In this document: positions 35,107 through 44,169 of the stretch, piece after piece
Numbering within the stretch: the first letter of the stretch is position 1
Layout of the letters: each line of letters opens with the position of its first letter
Assembly (NCBI RefSeq): GCF_902764455.1
Contig: NZ_CACWVY010000012.1
Coordinates: forward strand, 1-50,634
Direction of reading: 5' to 3'
DNA length: 50,634 bases
Origin: an uncultured Methanobrevibacter sp.
GTDB taxonomy: Archaea > Methanobacteriota > Methanobacteria > Methanobacteriales > Methanobacteriaceae
Notes under the pieces: model-generated
Databases searched by the model: none
What the model was told of the DNA's origin: nothing
The model's input: the letters and a program-made list of their open reading frames with translations, nothing else
Position numbers and translations under genes: made by a program

Positions 35107-35667
35107 ATGAATTCTAAATATGAAAGACTACCCAATCAGGTCAGGGAAAAAATAAACCAACTAGAAAAAGAAAACGATATGAAACTGTCAACCCTACAAA
35201 AAATACTTGTCTCCATAGAAGGGCCAGTTGTCACAACTTTAGATATTTTATATGGTGACCTTAACGTTTTCATATTAGATCAGCACATGGAAAAGGCAGA
35301 CAAATCAGTAGCAGAAAAACTCGATATAAATGAAGGCGATGAAATAGATTTAAGAGAAGTAATTCTCCACAAGCACGGTCGCCCTCTTGTTTACGGATTT
35401 TCATACATACCAAAAGACAGATGCAGCAATACCGTTATTGAAAAATTACTTAGTGAAGACCACACCACGGGCAGAATACTTCTGGAGCATGAAATAGAAA
35501 CAATAACAAAAATAGAGAAAATTTACCTAGAAGAACCTGATGAAAAGCTTCAAAATCTTTTCCATACTCCAGGAAAAATGTTAGCACGTGACTATATAGT
35601 AATACACAAGAAAAATATAGTTCTTTGGTCAAAAGAAGCATGTCCTCTAAGTTACTATAATGAATAG
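35107..35667 (+). CDS. DUF98 protein, chorismate lyase-like (second copy)
   Basis: 186 residues, a clear paralogue of the gene 10 bases before it: LVSIEGPVVTTLDILYG, IDLREVILHK, DRCSNTVIEKLL, TTGRILLEHEIETITKIEK and the ending ARDYIVIHKKNIVLWSKEA. ATG 35107 has GAGGAG upstream. The two differ enough that different substrates or a heteromer are possible. No other pterin gene is close. The pair is followed at once by fen. Confidence 0.78.
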   Translation: MNSKYERLPNQVREKINQLEKENDMKLSTLQKILVSIEGPVVTTLDILYGDLNVFILDQHMEKADKSVAEKLDINEGDEIDLREVILHKHGRPLVYGFSYIPKDRCSNTVIEKLLSEDHTTGRILLEHEIETITKIEKIYLEEPDEKLQNLFHTPGKMLARDYIVIHKKNIVLWSKEACPLSYYNE

Positions 35668-35675
35668 GTGATAAT

Positions 35676-36659
35676 TTGGGTGTTAAACTAAAAGATATTG
35701 TAGAACCAGAAAAAATTGATTTTAAACATTTAGAAGGTAGAGCCGTCTCAATTGATGCGTTTAATACCCTCTACCAATTCCTATCCACAATAAGACAAAG
35801 AGACGGAAGACCATTAACCGATGAAAACGGAAACGTCACATCACATTTAAGCGGTATACTATATAGAAACTCCTCAATGATTGAAAAAGACATCAAACCA
35901 ATTTATGTCTTTGACGGAAAGTCTTCAGAACTTAAAAGTGAGACTCAAGCCAAAAGAAGAGAAGTCAGAGAGGAAGCAGAGCAAATTTATAAAGAAGCAT
36001 TAGCCGAAGGAGATACAGAAAAGGCACGCAAATTTGCAATGAGATCATCCAAACTGTCTCCTGAAATTATCGAATCTTCTAAAAAATTACTGACATTAAT
36101 GGGAATACCTTATGTTGAAGCCAAAGGTGAGGGTGAAGCTCAGGCAGCTTATCTTGTAGCGAACGGTGATGCATATGCAGTTGCTTCACAGGATTACGAT
36201 TGCCTGCTTTTTGGAGCGAAAAGAGTTGTAAGAAACCTTGCTGTCAACTCAAATTTAGGTAATCTGGAATACTATGAGCTGAACAAAGTATTAAAAGAGC
36301 TCAATATTACCCGTGAAGAATTGATTGACATGGGAATTCTAATCGGAACTGATTTTTGTGAAGGCCTTAAGGGAGTCGGTGCAAAAACTGCACTTAAACT
36401 GGCCCATAACGGACAGCTAAAGGAAAAAATTGCAGAACTTCAAAAGGAATCCACCCACGATTTGGATGAAGTAAGAGAGCTGTTTTTAAACCATAATGTT
36501 AATACAGATTATAAAATCAAGTGGGAAAAACCAAAAAAAGATGAACTGATTGAATTTTTATGCTTTGAACATGGATTCTCACAGGAGAGAGTTTCAAAAG
36601 CATCTGACAAACTTAAAAATTTAAGTTCATCACAGGGCAGTCTTGATGCATGGTTTTAA
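35676..36659 (+). CDS. fen: Flap endonuclease 1
   Basis: 327 residues, starting at TTG 35676 after GGTGATAA. XPG N-domain MGVKLKDIVEPEKIDF and VSIDAFNTLYQFLSTIR, the metal residues in YVFDGK, EAKGEGEAQAAYL and ASQDYDCLLFGA, and GTDFCEGLKGVGAKTALKL match archaeal FEN-1. The C-terminus QGSLDAWF is a PIP box that binds the sliding clamp. It trims 5' flaps in replication and repair. Only 8 bases follow the second DUF98 gene. Confidence 0.97.
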   Translation: MGVKLKDIVEPEKIDFKHLEGRAVSIDAFNTLYQFLSTIRQRDGRPLTDENGNVTSHLSGILYRNSSMIEKDIKPIYVFDGKSSELKSETQAKRREVREEAEQIYKEALAEGDTEKARKFAMRSSKLSPEIIESSKKLLTLMGIPYVEAKGEGEAQAAYLVANGDAYAVASQDYDCLLFGAKRVVRNLAVNSNLGNLEYYELNKVLKELNITREELIDMGILIGTDFCEGLKGVGAKTALKLAHNGQLKEKIAELQKESTHDLDEVRELFLNHNVNTDYKIKWEKPKKDELIEFLCFEHGFSQERVSKASDKLKNLSSSQGSLDAWF

Positions 36660-36716
36660 TTATATTTATATATTAAATTGAACTTATTTTTAATTGGATT
36701 CACATATTGGATATAA

Positions 36717-36884
36717 ATGCAATCTACCACCACACACCCCAGATTGCGCAAACACAAAATAGCAGCTGTAATGGATGCGGTGAAAGCTATTTTACCCAAA
36801 TATCCAATGAATCCTAGTATTGATGGCTTCTCACCACCCTTAACCCAGGAGTCATCAATATCTATATATTATAATTATTTTTAA
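36717..36884 (+). other. Short ORF between fen and the DUF2119-like gene, possible gene remnant
   Basis: A 55-residue frame from ATG 36717 to TAA 36882 reads HPRLRKHKIAAVMDAVKAIL and then KYPMNPSIDGFSPPLTQE, which is richer in G+C than the gap around it and looks like protein. No ribosome binding site stands before the ATG. I cannot name a family; it may be the end of a lost gene. Confidence 0.3.
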
Positions 36885-36893
36885 AAATAGAAT

Positions 36894-37544
36894 TTAATAT
36901 GGCGGAAAATCCTTTCCAAAAACTTTTTCAGCATATTCCATTGCCAATTTAACCTGAGGAGCATATTCAGCTGAAATCTGTCTTTCAAAATGACTTCTTG
37001 AAGGAGATTTTAAAATAAGTTTCAAAAGATTTTCATAAGTTTCAACAGCCTTATTTTTATCAAAATCATACTCTTCAATAATATCGGGAGTTAACTTTTC
37101 AAAACAGGGAATTTCCAATGTTTTACAGACAGTTTCGGTTGAAAAATAAGTCATTCTGATTAAAGGGGAAACCGAAGATACAAGTATATGATTTTTTACC
37201 TTAATCAATGGAGGAATACCTGTCTTTTTATATCTCTCCATAGAAGTTAACTTATTATAGTTTTTAAGATTATAACAGTGAAGTTCAGTGTAAAAATCAG
37301 GTTCAAAATAGTTTATCAGATTTAAAATCTTCTGGCCGATTTCAGATTCATAATATTCCTTTTTGATTGTGGAAATATATGGAGTTTTATCAAAATTGTA
37401 AAAATAGAATTGTCCGCAAGATAAATCCTCTTCTTTTATTCTTTCAATGAATTTTAAAGAGGTTACACCTTCATTTCCGTGAACCCCACCAATAAAGAGT
37501 TTGGTTGGACCTTCACCATTGTCAATGTATCTGAAATAAGACAT
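36894..37544 (-). CDS. DUF2119-like protein with peptidase M14-type zinc motif
   Basis: 216 residues. FIGGVHGNEG (about 17-26) has the H-x-x-E pair of zinc carboxypeptidase-like proteins, and TELHCYN (about 91-97) gives the third His. This resembles the methanogen family DUF2119. It may cut an amide or peptide bond in a cofactor or cell-wall piece (inference). ATG 37544 begins MSYFRYIDNG. It follows ahcY by 22 bases on the same strand and may be cotranscribed with it. Confidence 0.68.
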   Translation of the reverse strand: MSYFRYIDNGEGPTKLFIGGVHGNEGVTSLKFIERIKEEDLSCGQFYFYNFDKTPYISTIKKEYYESEIGQKILNLINYFEPDFYTELHCYNLKNYNKLTSMERYKKTGIPPLIKVKNHILVSSVSPLIRMTYFSTETVCKTLEIPCFEKLTPDIIEEYDFDKNKAVETYENLLKLILKSPSRSHFERQISAEYAPQVKLAMEYAEKVFGKDFPPY

Positions 37545-37566
37545 AAAAAAAGAAAATTTGAAGGAA

Positions 37567-38817
37567 TTATGTTCCTTCCTGCCAGTTTGCCAGGTATGCT
37601 TTTTGGCTGTCTGTTAAAGAATCTATTTCGATACCCATAGCGTTTAATTTCATACTGGCTACTGTGTAGTCGATTTCATCAGGAGCTTTGGTTACTCCAA
37701 TAGGCATGTCGTTTTCGAGAATGTGTTTAGCTGATAATGCTTGTACAGCGAAACTCATGTCCATGATTTCTGCAGGGTGTCCTTGACCTCTTGCTGCTGA
37801 TAGGTTTACTAAACGGCCGTCTGCTAAAAGGTAAATTTTACGTCCGTCTTTGGTTGTGAATTCTTCGATACTTTCTCTTACTTCTTTTACTTCAGTTGAG
37901 ATTGCTTCGAGGTCTGGTCTGTTGATTTCTACATTGAAGTGTCCGGAGTTTGCAAGCATACATCCGTCTTTCATGTATTTGAAATCATCACCGCATATAA
38001 TGTCTGCGTTACCGGTTACGGTAATGATTAGGTCTGCTTGTTTTACTGCTTCTCTGATGGTCATTACTCTGTATCCGTCCATTCTTGCTTCTAAAGCACG
38101 GATTGGGTCAACTTCGGTTACAATAACGTCTGCTCCGAGACCTGCTGCTCTGAGTGCTAATCCACGACCGCACCAGCCGTATCCGCATACAACAACAGTT
38201 TTTCCTGCAATTACCATGTTGGTTGTTCCCATGATTGCATCGAAACTTGATTGTCCGGTTCCGTATCTGTTGTCGAATAAATATTTAGTGTATGCGTCAT
38301 TAACTGCGATTACTGGGAATTTTAATGCTCCGTCTGCGTGCATTGCTTGTAATCTGTGTACACCAGTTGTGGTTTCTTCACATGCTCCTTTGATGTGGCT
38401 TAACAATTCAGTTCTTTCGTTATGAAGAACCATAATCATATCTGCACCGTCATCAATAATGATGTCAGGTTTGTGATCTAAAACCATGTTAATGGTCTGG
38501 TAGTATTCTTCGTCGTCCTGTTCTCTCCATCCGTAGACGTTTAATCCTAAATCAGCTGCTCCTGCAACTGCATCGTCATGAGTGGATAAAGGATTACAAC
38601 CGGTCATAGCCACTTCAGCTCCACCAGCCATCAAAGTTAAACCCAAGTTAATGGTTTTAGGTTCCAAGTGTAAACAGGACCCGATAGTAATTCCTTTGAA
38701 AGGCTGAGTTTCCAAATAATCTTGTTTGATTTGTTCTAAAACAGGCATGTGTTTTTGAACCCATTCAATTTTACGTACACCTTCAGGTGCAAGGGACATA
38801 TCTTTAACTTTACTCAT
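37567..38817 (-). CDS. ahcY: S-adenosylhomocysteine (S-inosylhomocysteine) hydrolase
   Basis: 416 residues, full length. The NAD-binding core GYGWCGRGLALRAAGLGADV, the substrate-side KFPVIAVNDAYTKYLFDNRYG, and SGHFNVEI are diagnostic. It splits the product inhibitor of SAM methyltransferases. In methanogens the substrate is thought to be the deaminated form, S-inosylhomocysteine. Next upstream is a SAM methyltransferase (33 bases). ATG 38817 has AAGGAATGAT before it. Confidence 0.95.
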   Translation of the reverse strand: MSKVKDMSLAPEGVRKIEWVQKHMPVLEQIKQDYLETQPFKGITIGSCLHLEPKTINLGLTLMAGGAEVAMTGCNPLSTHDDAVAGAADLGLNVYGWREQDDEEYYQTINMVLDHKPDIIIDDGADMIMVLHNERTELLSHIKGACEETTTGVHRLQAMHADGALKFPVIAVNDAYTKYLFDNRYGTGQSSFDAIMGTTNMVIAGKTVVVCGYGWCGRGLALRAAGLGADVIVTEVDPIRALEARMDGYRVMTIREAVKQADLIITVTGNADIICGDDFKYMKDGCMLANSGHFNVEINRPDLEAISTEVKEVRESIEEFTTKDGRKIYLLADGRLVNLSAARGQGHPAEIMDMSFAVQALSAKHILENDMPIGVTKAPDEIDYTVASMKLNAMGIEIDSLTDSQKAYLANWQEGT

Positions 38818-38850
38818 AATATCATTCCTTAAAATAATGAATATAACTTT

Positions 38851-39495
38851 TTATAATTTTTTGGCTACAATACGGATGACGTAAGGGTTGTCATCTTTGT
38901 ATACTGCCAAATTATTATCTTCAATTTTATATACGATTTCGAAGTTTCTGGATTCGAGCTTGCTTATGATTTTTGCTAAATCCATATATCTTCTGTAGTG
39001 ATTTGTGAAGTTTTCTGTTTCACTTAAAGCTCTTCCCTGTTTGAACATAGGGTCATTCATACTTCTTGCTTCAAGTAAAAAGCAACCTCCTTTGCATAAA
39101 TTTGATTCTATCCAATCAAGAGTTCTGTCTTCTTTTCTTTCATTGATTGAATGGAAGGTAAATCTGGAATAAACGTAATCAAAATTAGTATTTTTAATAT
39201 CTTCAGATTCTGTGTTAGCCAAATTTGTAAAGTCATCACAAACAAATAAGATGTTTTCTTCTTTGTGATGTTCATTTAAATAATCCACTTCTGTTTGAAC
39301 TTGGTCGATAGCTATTACATTTATACTATTTTGTGCGAAATAAATACTGTCTCTTCCATTTCCGCATCCAAGTTCTATTAAGTTTTTGTTTTCAGTTAAT
39401 TTTGGTAAAATAAATTCAGCAAATGATGAAGCATCAGTTGGCTTTGAATTTTTAGCATAATATTCAGTCCAATATTCTTTATCGTCCATAAACAT
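38851..39495 (-). CDS. Class I SAM-dependent methyltransferase
   Basis: 214 residues. The SAM site is in LIELGCGNGRDSIYFAQNSI (about 35-54), followed by VIAIDQ and DFTNLAN, the usual order of motifs I-III. The start YWTEYYAKNSKPTDASSFAEF resembles small methyltransferases of the TehB type. It precedes ahcY, which would clear its product. The substrate is unknown. Start ATG 39495 (or ATG 39489) after GGAGTGAT. Confidence 0.82.
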   Translation of the reverse strand: MFMDDKEYWTEYYAKNSKPTDASSFAEFILPKLTENKNLIELGCGNGRDSIYFAQNSINVIAIDQVQTEVDYLNEHHKEENILFVCDDFTNLANTESEDIKNTNFDYVYSRFTFHSINERKEDRTLDWIESNLCKGGCFLLEARSMNDPMFKQGRALSETENFTNHYRRYMDLAKIISKLESRNFEIVYKIEDNNLAVYKDDNPYVIRIVAKKL

Positions 39496-39595
39496 ATCAC
39501 TCCTATTGATACGATATTATTTATATTTCTATTATTATATATAGATAAGCATAAAAAGAGGGTTTTTTGAAAATTTTTAAAAATAAAAAATTAAA

Positions 39596-40228
39596 TTAAA
39601 ATATTTCAATTTCATCAAAAAGATCTGAATTTGAACAAAAAATCGTGATGAGTTTGCCATCCCTGACAAATGAAAATGAACAGGCATCTGAAAGCTCAGT
39701 ATAATATCCGTCATATCCCATCATATTAGTTTTATTGCCCCCCAGCTCCTTTAGAGCCTTATTTACATCAACACTGCCGTCTGTGGAATATGTAACGTCA
39801 ATCTGAATGTAATCGCCAGAGTTTTCCCAGAAGCCTGAAACATACTTTACATTTCCCTCACTTTCGTCCCCGCTTAAATTATCATTAAGCTCATAGTCAC
39901 CGGGAATGCTAAAAGAAAATTCATCCACCTGAATATCCTGGCTTTCACCAGAATCCAACATAGTAACTGCACCAACACCAATGACGGCTATTACCAGAAA
40001 AACAACTACAATTATAATTGGATTTTTATATTTTTCCAAAAAGCTTTCATTTTTTGGATTTTTAATCTTTGCACCGCAGTTTCTGCAGAAATATTCATTT
40101 TCCAGAATTCCATTTCCGCAATTGGGACAATGTCTGGTGCCAATCTGGTGATTTGGTCTGCCGCAGTCAGAACAGAAAAGTGCTGTCTCTTCAATGTATG
40201 CTCCGCAGTTTTTACAGAATTTTGTCAT
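39596..40228 (-). CDS. Zinc-ribbon membrane protein with outer beta domain
   Basis: 210 residues. Two zinc ribbons at the N-terminus (CKNCGAYIEETALFCSDCG and CPNCGNGILENEYFCRNCG) lie in the cytoplasm. One membrane helix follows (about 72-92). The outer domain of about 110 residues has EFSFSIPGDYELND at its start and CSFSFVRDGKLITIF near its end. This resembles the secreted protein at 5934-6356. ATG 40228 has AAGTGATTTC in front. Such proteins are common in Methanobrevibacter and unexplained. It could carry a signal or scaffold between outside and inside (inference). Confidence 0.75.
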   Translation of the reverse strand: MTKFCKNCGAYIEETALFCSDCGRPNHQIGTRHCPNCGNGILENEYFCRNCGAKIKNPKNESFLEKYKNPIIIVVVFLVIAVIGVGAVTMLDSGESQDIQVDEFSFSIPGDYELNDNLSGDESEGNVKYVSGFWENSGDYIQIDVTYSTDGSVDVNKALKELGGNKTNMMGYDGYYTELSDACSFSFVRDGKLITIFCSNSDLFDEIEIF

Positions 40229-40382
40229 GAAATCACTTAAATGAATATTTCCTTTTAATACAATAATTAATTTTTGGGTATTTTTAAATTTATTTTTTTA
40301 AAGCACTTATCGAAACCTCTAAAAAAATCCTAAAAAACAAAAACTTTAAATGTAATGATGAAAATAAATATATTTGTTAGAT

Positions 40383-40491
40383 GCCGGGGTGGCTCAGCTG
40401 GTTAGAGCGCACGGCTCATAGGGTAATATAGCGTGCTCTAGCTTATTCCTGGGATACCGTGAGATCGCGGGTTCGAATCCCGCCCCCGGCA
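40383..40491 (+). tRNA. tRNA-Met(CAT), elongator, with a 35-base intron
   Basis: The cloverleaf is complete: acceptor GCCGGGG with CCCCGGC, D stem GCTC/GAGC, anticodon stem CACGG/CCGTG, T arm GCGGG-TTCGAAT-CCCGC, discriminator A. The anticodon CAT is at 40417-40419. An intron (40421-40455) follows A37, the standard archaeal position. The exon total is 74 bases. CCA is not encoded. The acceptor does not look like an initiator (no AGCGGG) and the body fits the elongator Met tRNA rather than Ile2. Confidence 0.95.
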
Positions 40492-40598
40492 TCCTTATAT
40501 CCCAGGAACCCCCATCTTAATACTATTTTTAAAATATTTTTTCAAATCATAACAATTTAATACTTTTTTTATATAATATATAATATGAGGATTTGAAA

Positions 40599-41765
40599 AT
40601 GCTATACAATAAACTTGGAAAAACAGGATTGGAAGTTTCAAGACTTGGTTTTGGAACAATGAGGCTTCCAACAATTAATTCTAACGATGAGATTAACACC
40701 GAAGAAGCATCAAAAATGCTCAAATATGGAATCGAAAACGGAATTAATCTCATAGATACTGCCTACCCGTATCACAGCAAAACTTTGGAAGGCAGCGGAA
40801 ACAGTGAAAGATTTGTAGGAGAATTTTTAGCTGAAAACAGCTTAAGGGACGAAGTTTACATCTCAACAAAATCTCCGTCATGGGCAATTGAGACCAAAGA
40901 TGACTTCTCAATGTTTCTTGACGAGCAGCTCGACAAACTCCGCACCGACTACATTGACATTTACCTGCTTCACTCCCTGACCGTGCCTGACTGGAACAAA
41001 GTTAAAAATCTGGGCGTTCTGGACTTTTTGGATGATTGCCTTTCATCCGGGAAAATAAAGCATGTCGGATTTTCATCACATATTGAAATAGACTACCTGA
41101 TTGAAATTATTGACGAATATCCGAAATGGGAAGTTGCACTGACACAAATGAATTACTTTGATGAATATTATCAATCAGGAGTAATGGGTCTTGATTACCT
41201 CAAACAGGTCAATATCGGAAGCATGATTATGGAACCTCTCAGAGGAGGAAGACTGGTTCAAAATATCCCAAAAGAAGTTAATAACTTATGGGACATGGCA
41301 GAAGTTAAAAGAACACCTGTTGAATGGGCTCTGCAATATTTATGGAATAGAAATGATGTTGACTGTGTTTTAAGCGGAATGACAACTTTAGAACAGGTTA
41401 AACAAAACATTGAAATAGCATCAAAGCCCGATAAAATCAGCGACTATGATCAGGAATTAATAAGAGAGGTTGCAAGAACCTACAGAGGATTTTTAGGAAA
41501 CCAATGTACCAGATGCGGTTATTGCATGCCTTGTCCCCATGGTGTCGATATAATAAACTGTTTAACAGAATACAACATTGCACATATGTTAAATGACCCT
41601 AAAGCCAGTGCAATGCAGTATTTTACATTGATTGATGATGATTCAAGAGCAGACAGTTGCGTTCAGTGTGAAGAATGCATACCGTTTTGTACACAGATGC
41701 TGAATATTCCGGAAGAGCTTCAAAAAGTATATGAATACTTCGGAAGCGAATTTGACCATTTCTAG
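40599..41765 (+). CDS. Aldo/keto reductase with C-terminal [4Fe-4S] ferredoxin domain
   Basis: 388 residues from ATG 40599, chosen because GAGG is 8 bases upstream. The TIM barrel of aldo/keto reductases is seen in LGKTGLEVSRLGFGTMRLPT, LIDTAYPYHSKTLEGSGNSE and YIDIYLLHSL, with D and Y of the catalytic set. The C-terminus has two cysteine clusters, CTRCGYCMPCPHGV and CVQCEECIPFC, for [4Fe-4S] clusters. This architecture is common in anaerobes and suggests ferredoxin-linked reduction of an unknown carbonyl compound. The ThiF-like gene follows after 8 bases. Confidence 0.88.
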   Translation: MLYNKLGKTGLEVSRLGFGTMRLPTINSNDEINTEEASKMLKYGIENGINLIDTAYPYHSKTLEGSGNSERFVGEFLAENSLRDEVYISTKSPSWAIETKDDFSMFLDEQLDKLRTDYIDIYLLHSLTVPDWNKVKNLGVLDFLDDCLSSGKIKHVGFSSHIEIDYLIEIIDEYPKWEVALTQMNYFDEYYQSGVMGLDYLKQVNIGSMIMEPLRGGRLVQNIPKEVNNLWDMAEVKRTPVEWALQYLWNRNDVDCVLSGMTTLEQVKQNIEIASKPDKISDYDQELIREVARTYRGFLGNQCTRCGYCMPCPHGVDIINCLTEYNIAHMLNDPKASAMQYFTLIDDDSRADSCVQCEECIPFCTQMLNIPEELQKVYEYFGSEFDHF

Positions 41766-41773
41766 GTGGAAAA

Positions 41774-42517
41774 ATGGAAGATGATAACAGATATTGGCAA
41801 ATCATGACCCGCCAGATGCCAATTGTAAATAAAGAAGAGCAAGAAAAATTCAAGAATGCAAAAATCACTGTCATCGGATGCGGAGGAATTGGAGGTCAGA
41901 CCATCGAAATGCTGGCAAGATTAGGTGTTGGCGAGCTGATTTTAGTTGATGAAGATGTATTTGACTGGACAAACTTAAACAGACAAACACTTGCAAGTAC
42001 TGCCGAAATCGGATGCAAAAAAAGTGATGTTGCAAAACAAAAAGTCGAACTGATAAATCCCTATGTTAAAGTTAAAAGTTACAACCAGCATGTCGACAGC
42101 TCAAACATCGATGAAATCATCAAAGACGCAGACATTGTCATTGATGCGCTTGATAATGTCCTCACACGAGTAATTGTTTCAAGAAAGACAAGAGAATATA
42201 AAATTCCATACATTCACGGAGCAATTCATGGAACATTAGGCCAGATTACAGTATTTTTAGCAAATACAAAAAGTTATGAAGAAATGTTCAACCTGCCATC
42301 CCTGGGAAAGGAATTGAATAATGATGTGACTGAATGTTTAAAAAATATTACATCAGGAACCCCTCCGGCTCTCGGACCTACACCCAATCTGATAGGCTGT
42401 CTTGAAGCTATGGAAGCCTTTAAAATAGTAACCGGCCTTGGAAAAGTTACAGTTGCACCAAAAATATTGACATTTGATTTAATGGATTTCAATTCTTTTA
42501 AAATAGAAGAAATCTAA
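41774..42517 (+). CDS. ThiF/MoeB/HesA-family adenylyltransferase
   Basis: 247 residues. The ATP site ITVIGCGGIGGQTIEMLARL (about 34-53), DEDVFDWTNLNRQTL, and the K in KKSDVAKQKVE match E1-like enzymes. These adenylate the C-terminal Gly of a ubiquitin-like or sulfur-carrier protein (ThiS, MoaD, SAMP). The crossover Cys and zinc CxxC pairs typical of MoeB are not evident. ATG 41774 has AGGTGG upstream. Coupled to the aldo/keto reductase gene before it; the reason for this pairing is not known to me. Confidence 0.85.
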   Translation: MEDDNRYWQIMTRQMPIVNKEEQEKFKNAKITVIGCGGIGGQTIEMLARLGVGELILVDEDVFDWTNLNRQTLASTAEIGCKKSDVAKQKVELINPYVKVKSYNQHVDSSNIDEIIKDADIVIDALDNVLTRVIVSRKTREYKIPYIHGAIHGTLGQITVFLANTKSYEEMFNLPSLGKELNNDVTECLKNITSGTPPALGPTPNLIGCLEAMEAFKIVTGLGKVTVAPKILTFDLMDFNSFKIEEI

Positions 42518-42673
42518 AAACAAATCACTTTTTAAAACTTTTTTATATTAGATTGAATATTTTATAATATTATTAAAAAATTATTAAATTATATTTAATA
42601 AATTAAATTAAACATATACAGTGATATAGTAAAAATTAGAGAATAGCTATATCTAATTATTTTTTTTCAAAAT

Positions 42674-42683
42674 CTTTATATAG
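42674..42683 (+). promoter_or_regulatory. TATA box of glnA
   Basis: CTTTATATAG lies about 90 bases before the glnA ATG and 27 bases before the NrpR operator, so transcription should begin near 42705. Confidence 0.65.
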
Positions 42684-42709
42684 TAATAAATAAAGATATT
42701 TATTTAATA

Positions 42710-42723
42710 GGAAATATATTTCC
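42710..42723 (+). promoter_or_regulatory. NrpR operator upstream of glnA
   Basis: GGAA-ATATAT-TTCC is a perfect match to the GGAA-N6-TTCC operator known for the nitrogen repressor NrpR in methanogens. It sits just past the expected transcription start, where a repressor would block polymerase. The repressor gene is next downstream of glnA. Confidence 0.88.
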
Positions 42724-42767
42724 GACATTTAAAACTCAATTTTATAAGCATTCGGAGCTTGATTTAG

Positions 42768-44123
42768 ATGAGCGATATTCCAGAAGAAAAAATACAACTC
42801 ATAAAAGAAAAAATGAAAGAGGATAATATCAAATTTATCCGTTTACAATTTGTTGATATCAACGGAACTGTAAAAAACATTGTCATTCCTTTCAATGGCG
42901 AAGACATGTCTGAATTATTTAATGAAGGAATGTTATTTGACGGATCATCCATTGCAGGATTTGTTGGTGTAAATGATAGTGACCTTGTCTTAAAACCAGA
43001 TATTAATACCTATTCCAGACTGTCATGGAGACCTGAAGAATCCGCAACATGCAGATTTATCTGTGACATATGGACTGCTGATAAAAAACCTTTTGCAGGA
43101 GACCCAAGAGGAGTACTCAAAAAATCCCTTGCACACATTGCTAAAAGAGGCTTGCAATACAACATCGGCCCAGAACCTGAATTCTTTATTGTAGACATTG
43201 ATGAAAACGGATATCCTATGCCCTACGATGATGCAGGATACTTTGATGTTGAACCTTTAGACAAAGGCCCTGACTTTAGAAGAGAGCTAACCTTAAACCT
43301 GGAAGACCTTGACTTTGAAGTTGAAGCTTCCCACCACGAAGTGGCACCTGGACAAAACGAAATAGCATTCAAATTTAAAGACGCTCTTAAAACCGCTGAT
43401 GCAGTAATCACATTTAAACAGGCTATCAAAGCTATCGTAGACAATATGGCTACTTTTGATCAGATGGATTACAGAGTAACATTCATGCCTAAACCGTTCT
43501 TTGGAGTGAGCGGAAGTGGAATGCACTGTCACCAGTCAGTCTTTAAAGGAGATAAAAACCTCTTTTCAGATCCTGATTCAGAAACAGGCCTTTCCAAAGA
43601 CGCACTTTACTTTATGGGAGGATTGCTTAAACATGCTCCTGCAATTACCGCAATTACAAACCCTATTGTTAACTCATACAAACGTTTAGTGCCTGGTTTT
43701 GAAGCTCCAGTATACAGAGCATACGGTCTTAGAAACAGATCCGCATTAATCAGAGTACCGGCAGCACGTGGAAAAGCTACACGTATCGAATACAGATCAC
43801 CTGACCCTGCATGTAACCCTTACCTTGCATTTGCAGTAATGCTTGAAGCAGGAGTAGACGGAATTGTAAATAAAATTGACCCAGGTGAACCTGTAGAAGA
43901 TGACATCTACAAAATGACACAGGAAGAAAGAGAAGCAAGAGGCATTAAAGTATTACCAACCAGTTTATGGGAAGCATACCACTCATTAGAGGAAGACCCA
44001 ATGATACTTAATGCCCTGGGACCTCATGTCAGCGAAAAATTCCTGGAACTCAAATACCAAGAATGGGACGAATACCGTGTTCAGGTATTCGGATACGAAC
44101 AAAGAAAATATTTAGATATCTAA
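42768..44123 (+). CDS. glnA: Glutamine synthetase type I
   Basis: 451 residues, full length for [17 protein letters not shown] and [10 protein letters not shown] start the beta-grasp domain. [22 protein letters not shown]-like [28 protein letters not shown] and [19 protein letters not shown] hold the metal and glutamate sites. It makes glutamine from glutamate and ammonia with ATP. Expression should rise under nitrogen shortage through the NrpR site upstream. ATG 42768 has GGAG 10 bases upstream. Confidence 0.97.
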   Translation: MSDIPEEKIQLIKEKMKEDNIKFIRLQFVDINGTVKNIVIPFNGEDMSELFNEGMLFDGSSIAGFVGVNDSDLVLKPDINTYSRLSWRPEESATCRFICDIWTADKKPFAGDPRGVLKKSLAHIAKRGLQYNIGPEPEFFIVDIDENGYPMPYDDAGYFDVEPLDKGPDFRRELTLNLEDLDFEVEASHHEVAPGQNEIAFKFKDALKTADAVITFKQAIKAIVDNMATFDQMDYRVTFMPKPFFGVSGSGMHCHQSVFKGDKNLFSDPDSETGLSKDALYFMGGLLKHAPAITAITNPIVNSYKRLVPGFEAPVYRAYGLRNRSALIRVPAARGKATRIEYRSPDPACNPYLAFAVMLEAGVDGIVNKIDPGEPVEDDIYKMTQEEREARGIKVLPTSLWEAYHSLEEDPMILNALGPHVSEKFLELKYQEWDEYRVQVFGYEQRKYLDI

Positions 44124-44125
44124 AT
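44110..44125 (+). terminator. Possible terminator at the end of glnA
   Basis: ATTTAGATATCTAAAT is a perfect 16-base palindrome across the stop codon, followed by TATTATTTTTTC. It may end part of the transcripts before nrpR, 47 bases on. Confidence 0.4.
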
Positions 44126-44169
44126 CTAAATATTATTTTTTCTTTTTAAAAATTAAAGTAGGCCTTTTC

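Noticed and set aside
37850-38425. 191-codon plus-strand frame opposite ahcY
   Set aside because: Shadow of a well-conserved gene; no signals of its own.
40383-40491. tRNA pseudogene because of the long anticodon region
   Set aside because: All stems pair perfectly once the 35-base intron at the standard site is removed.
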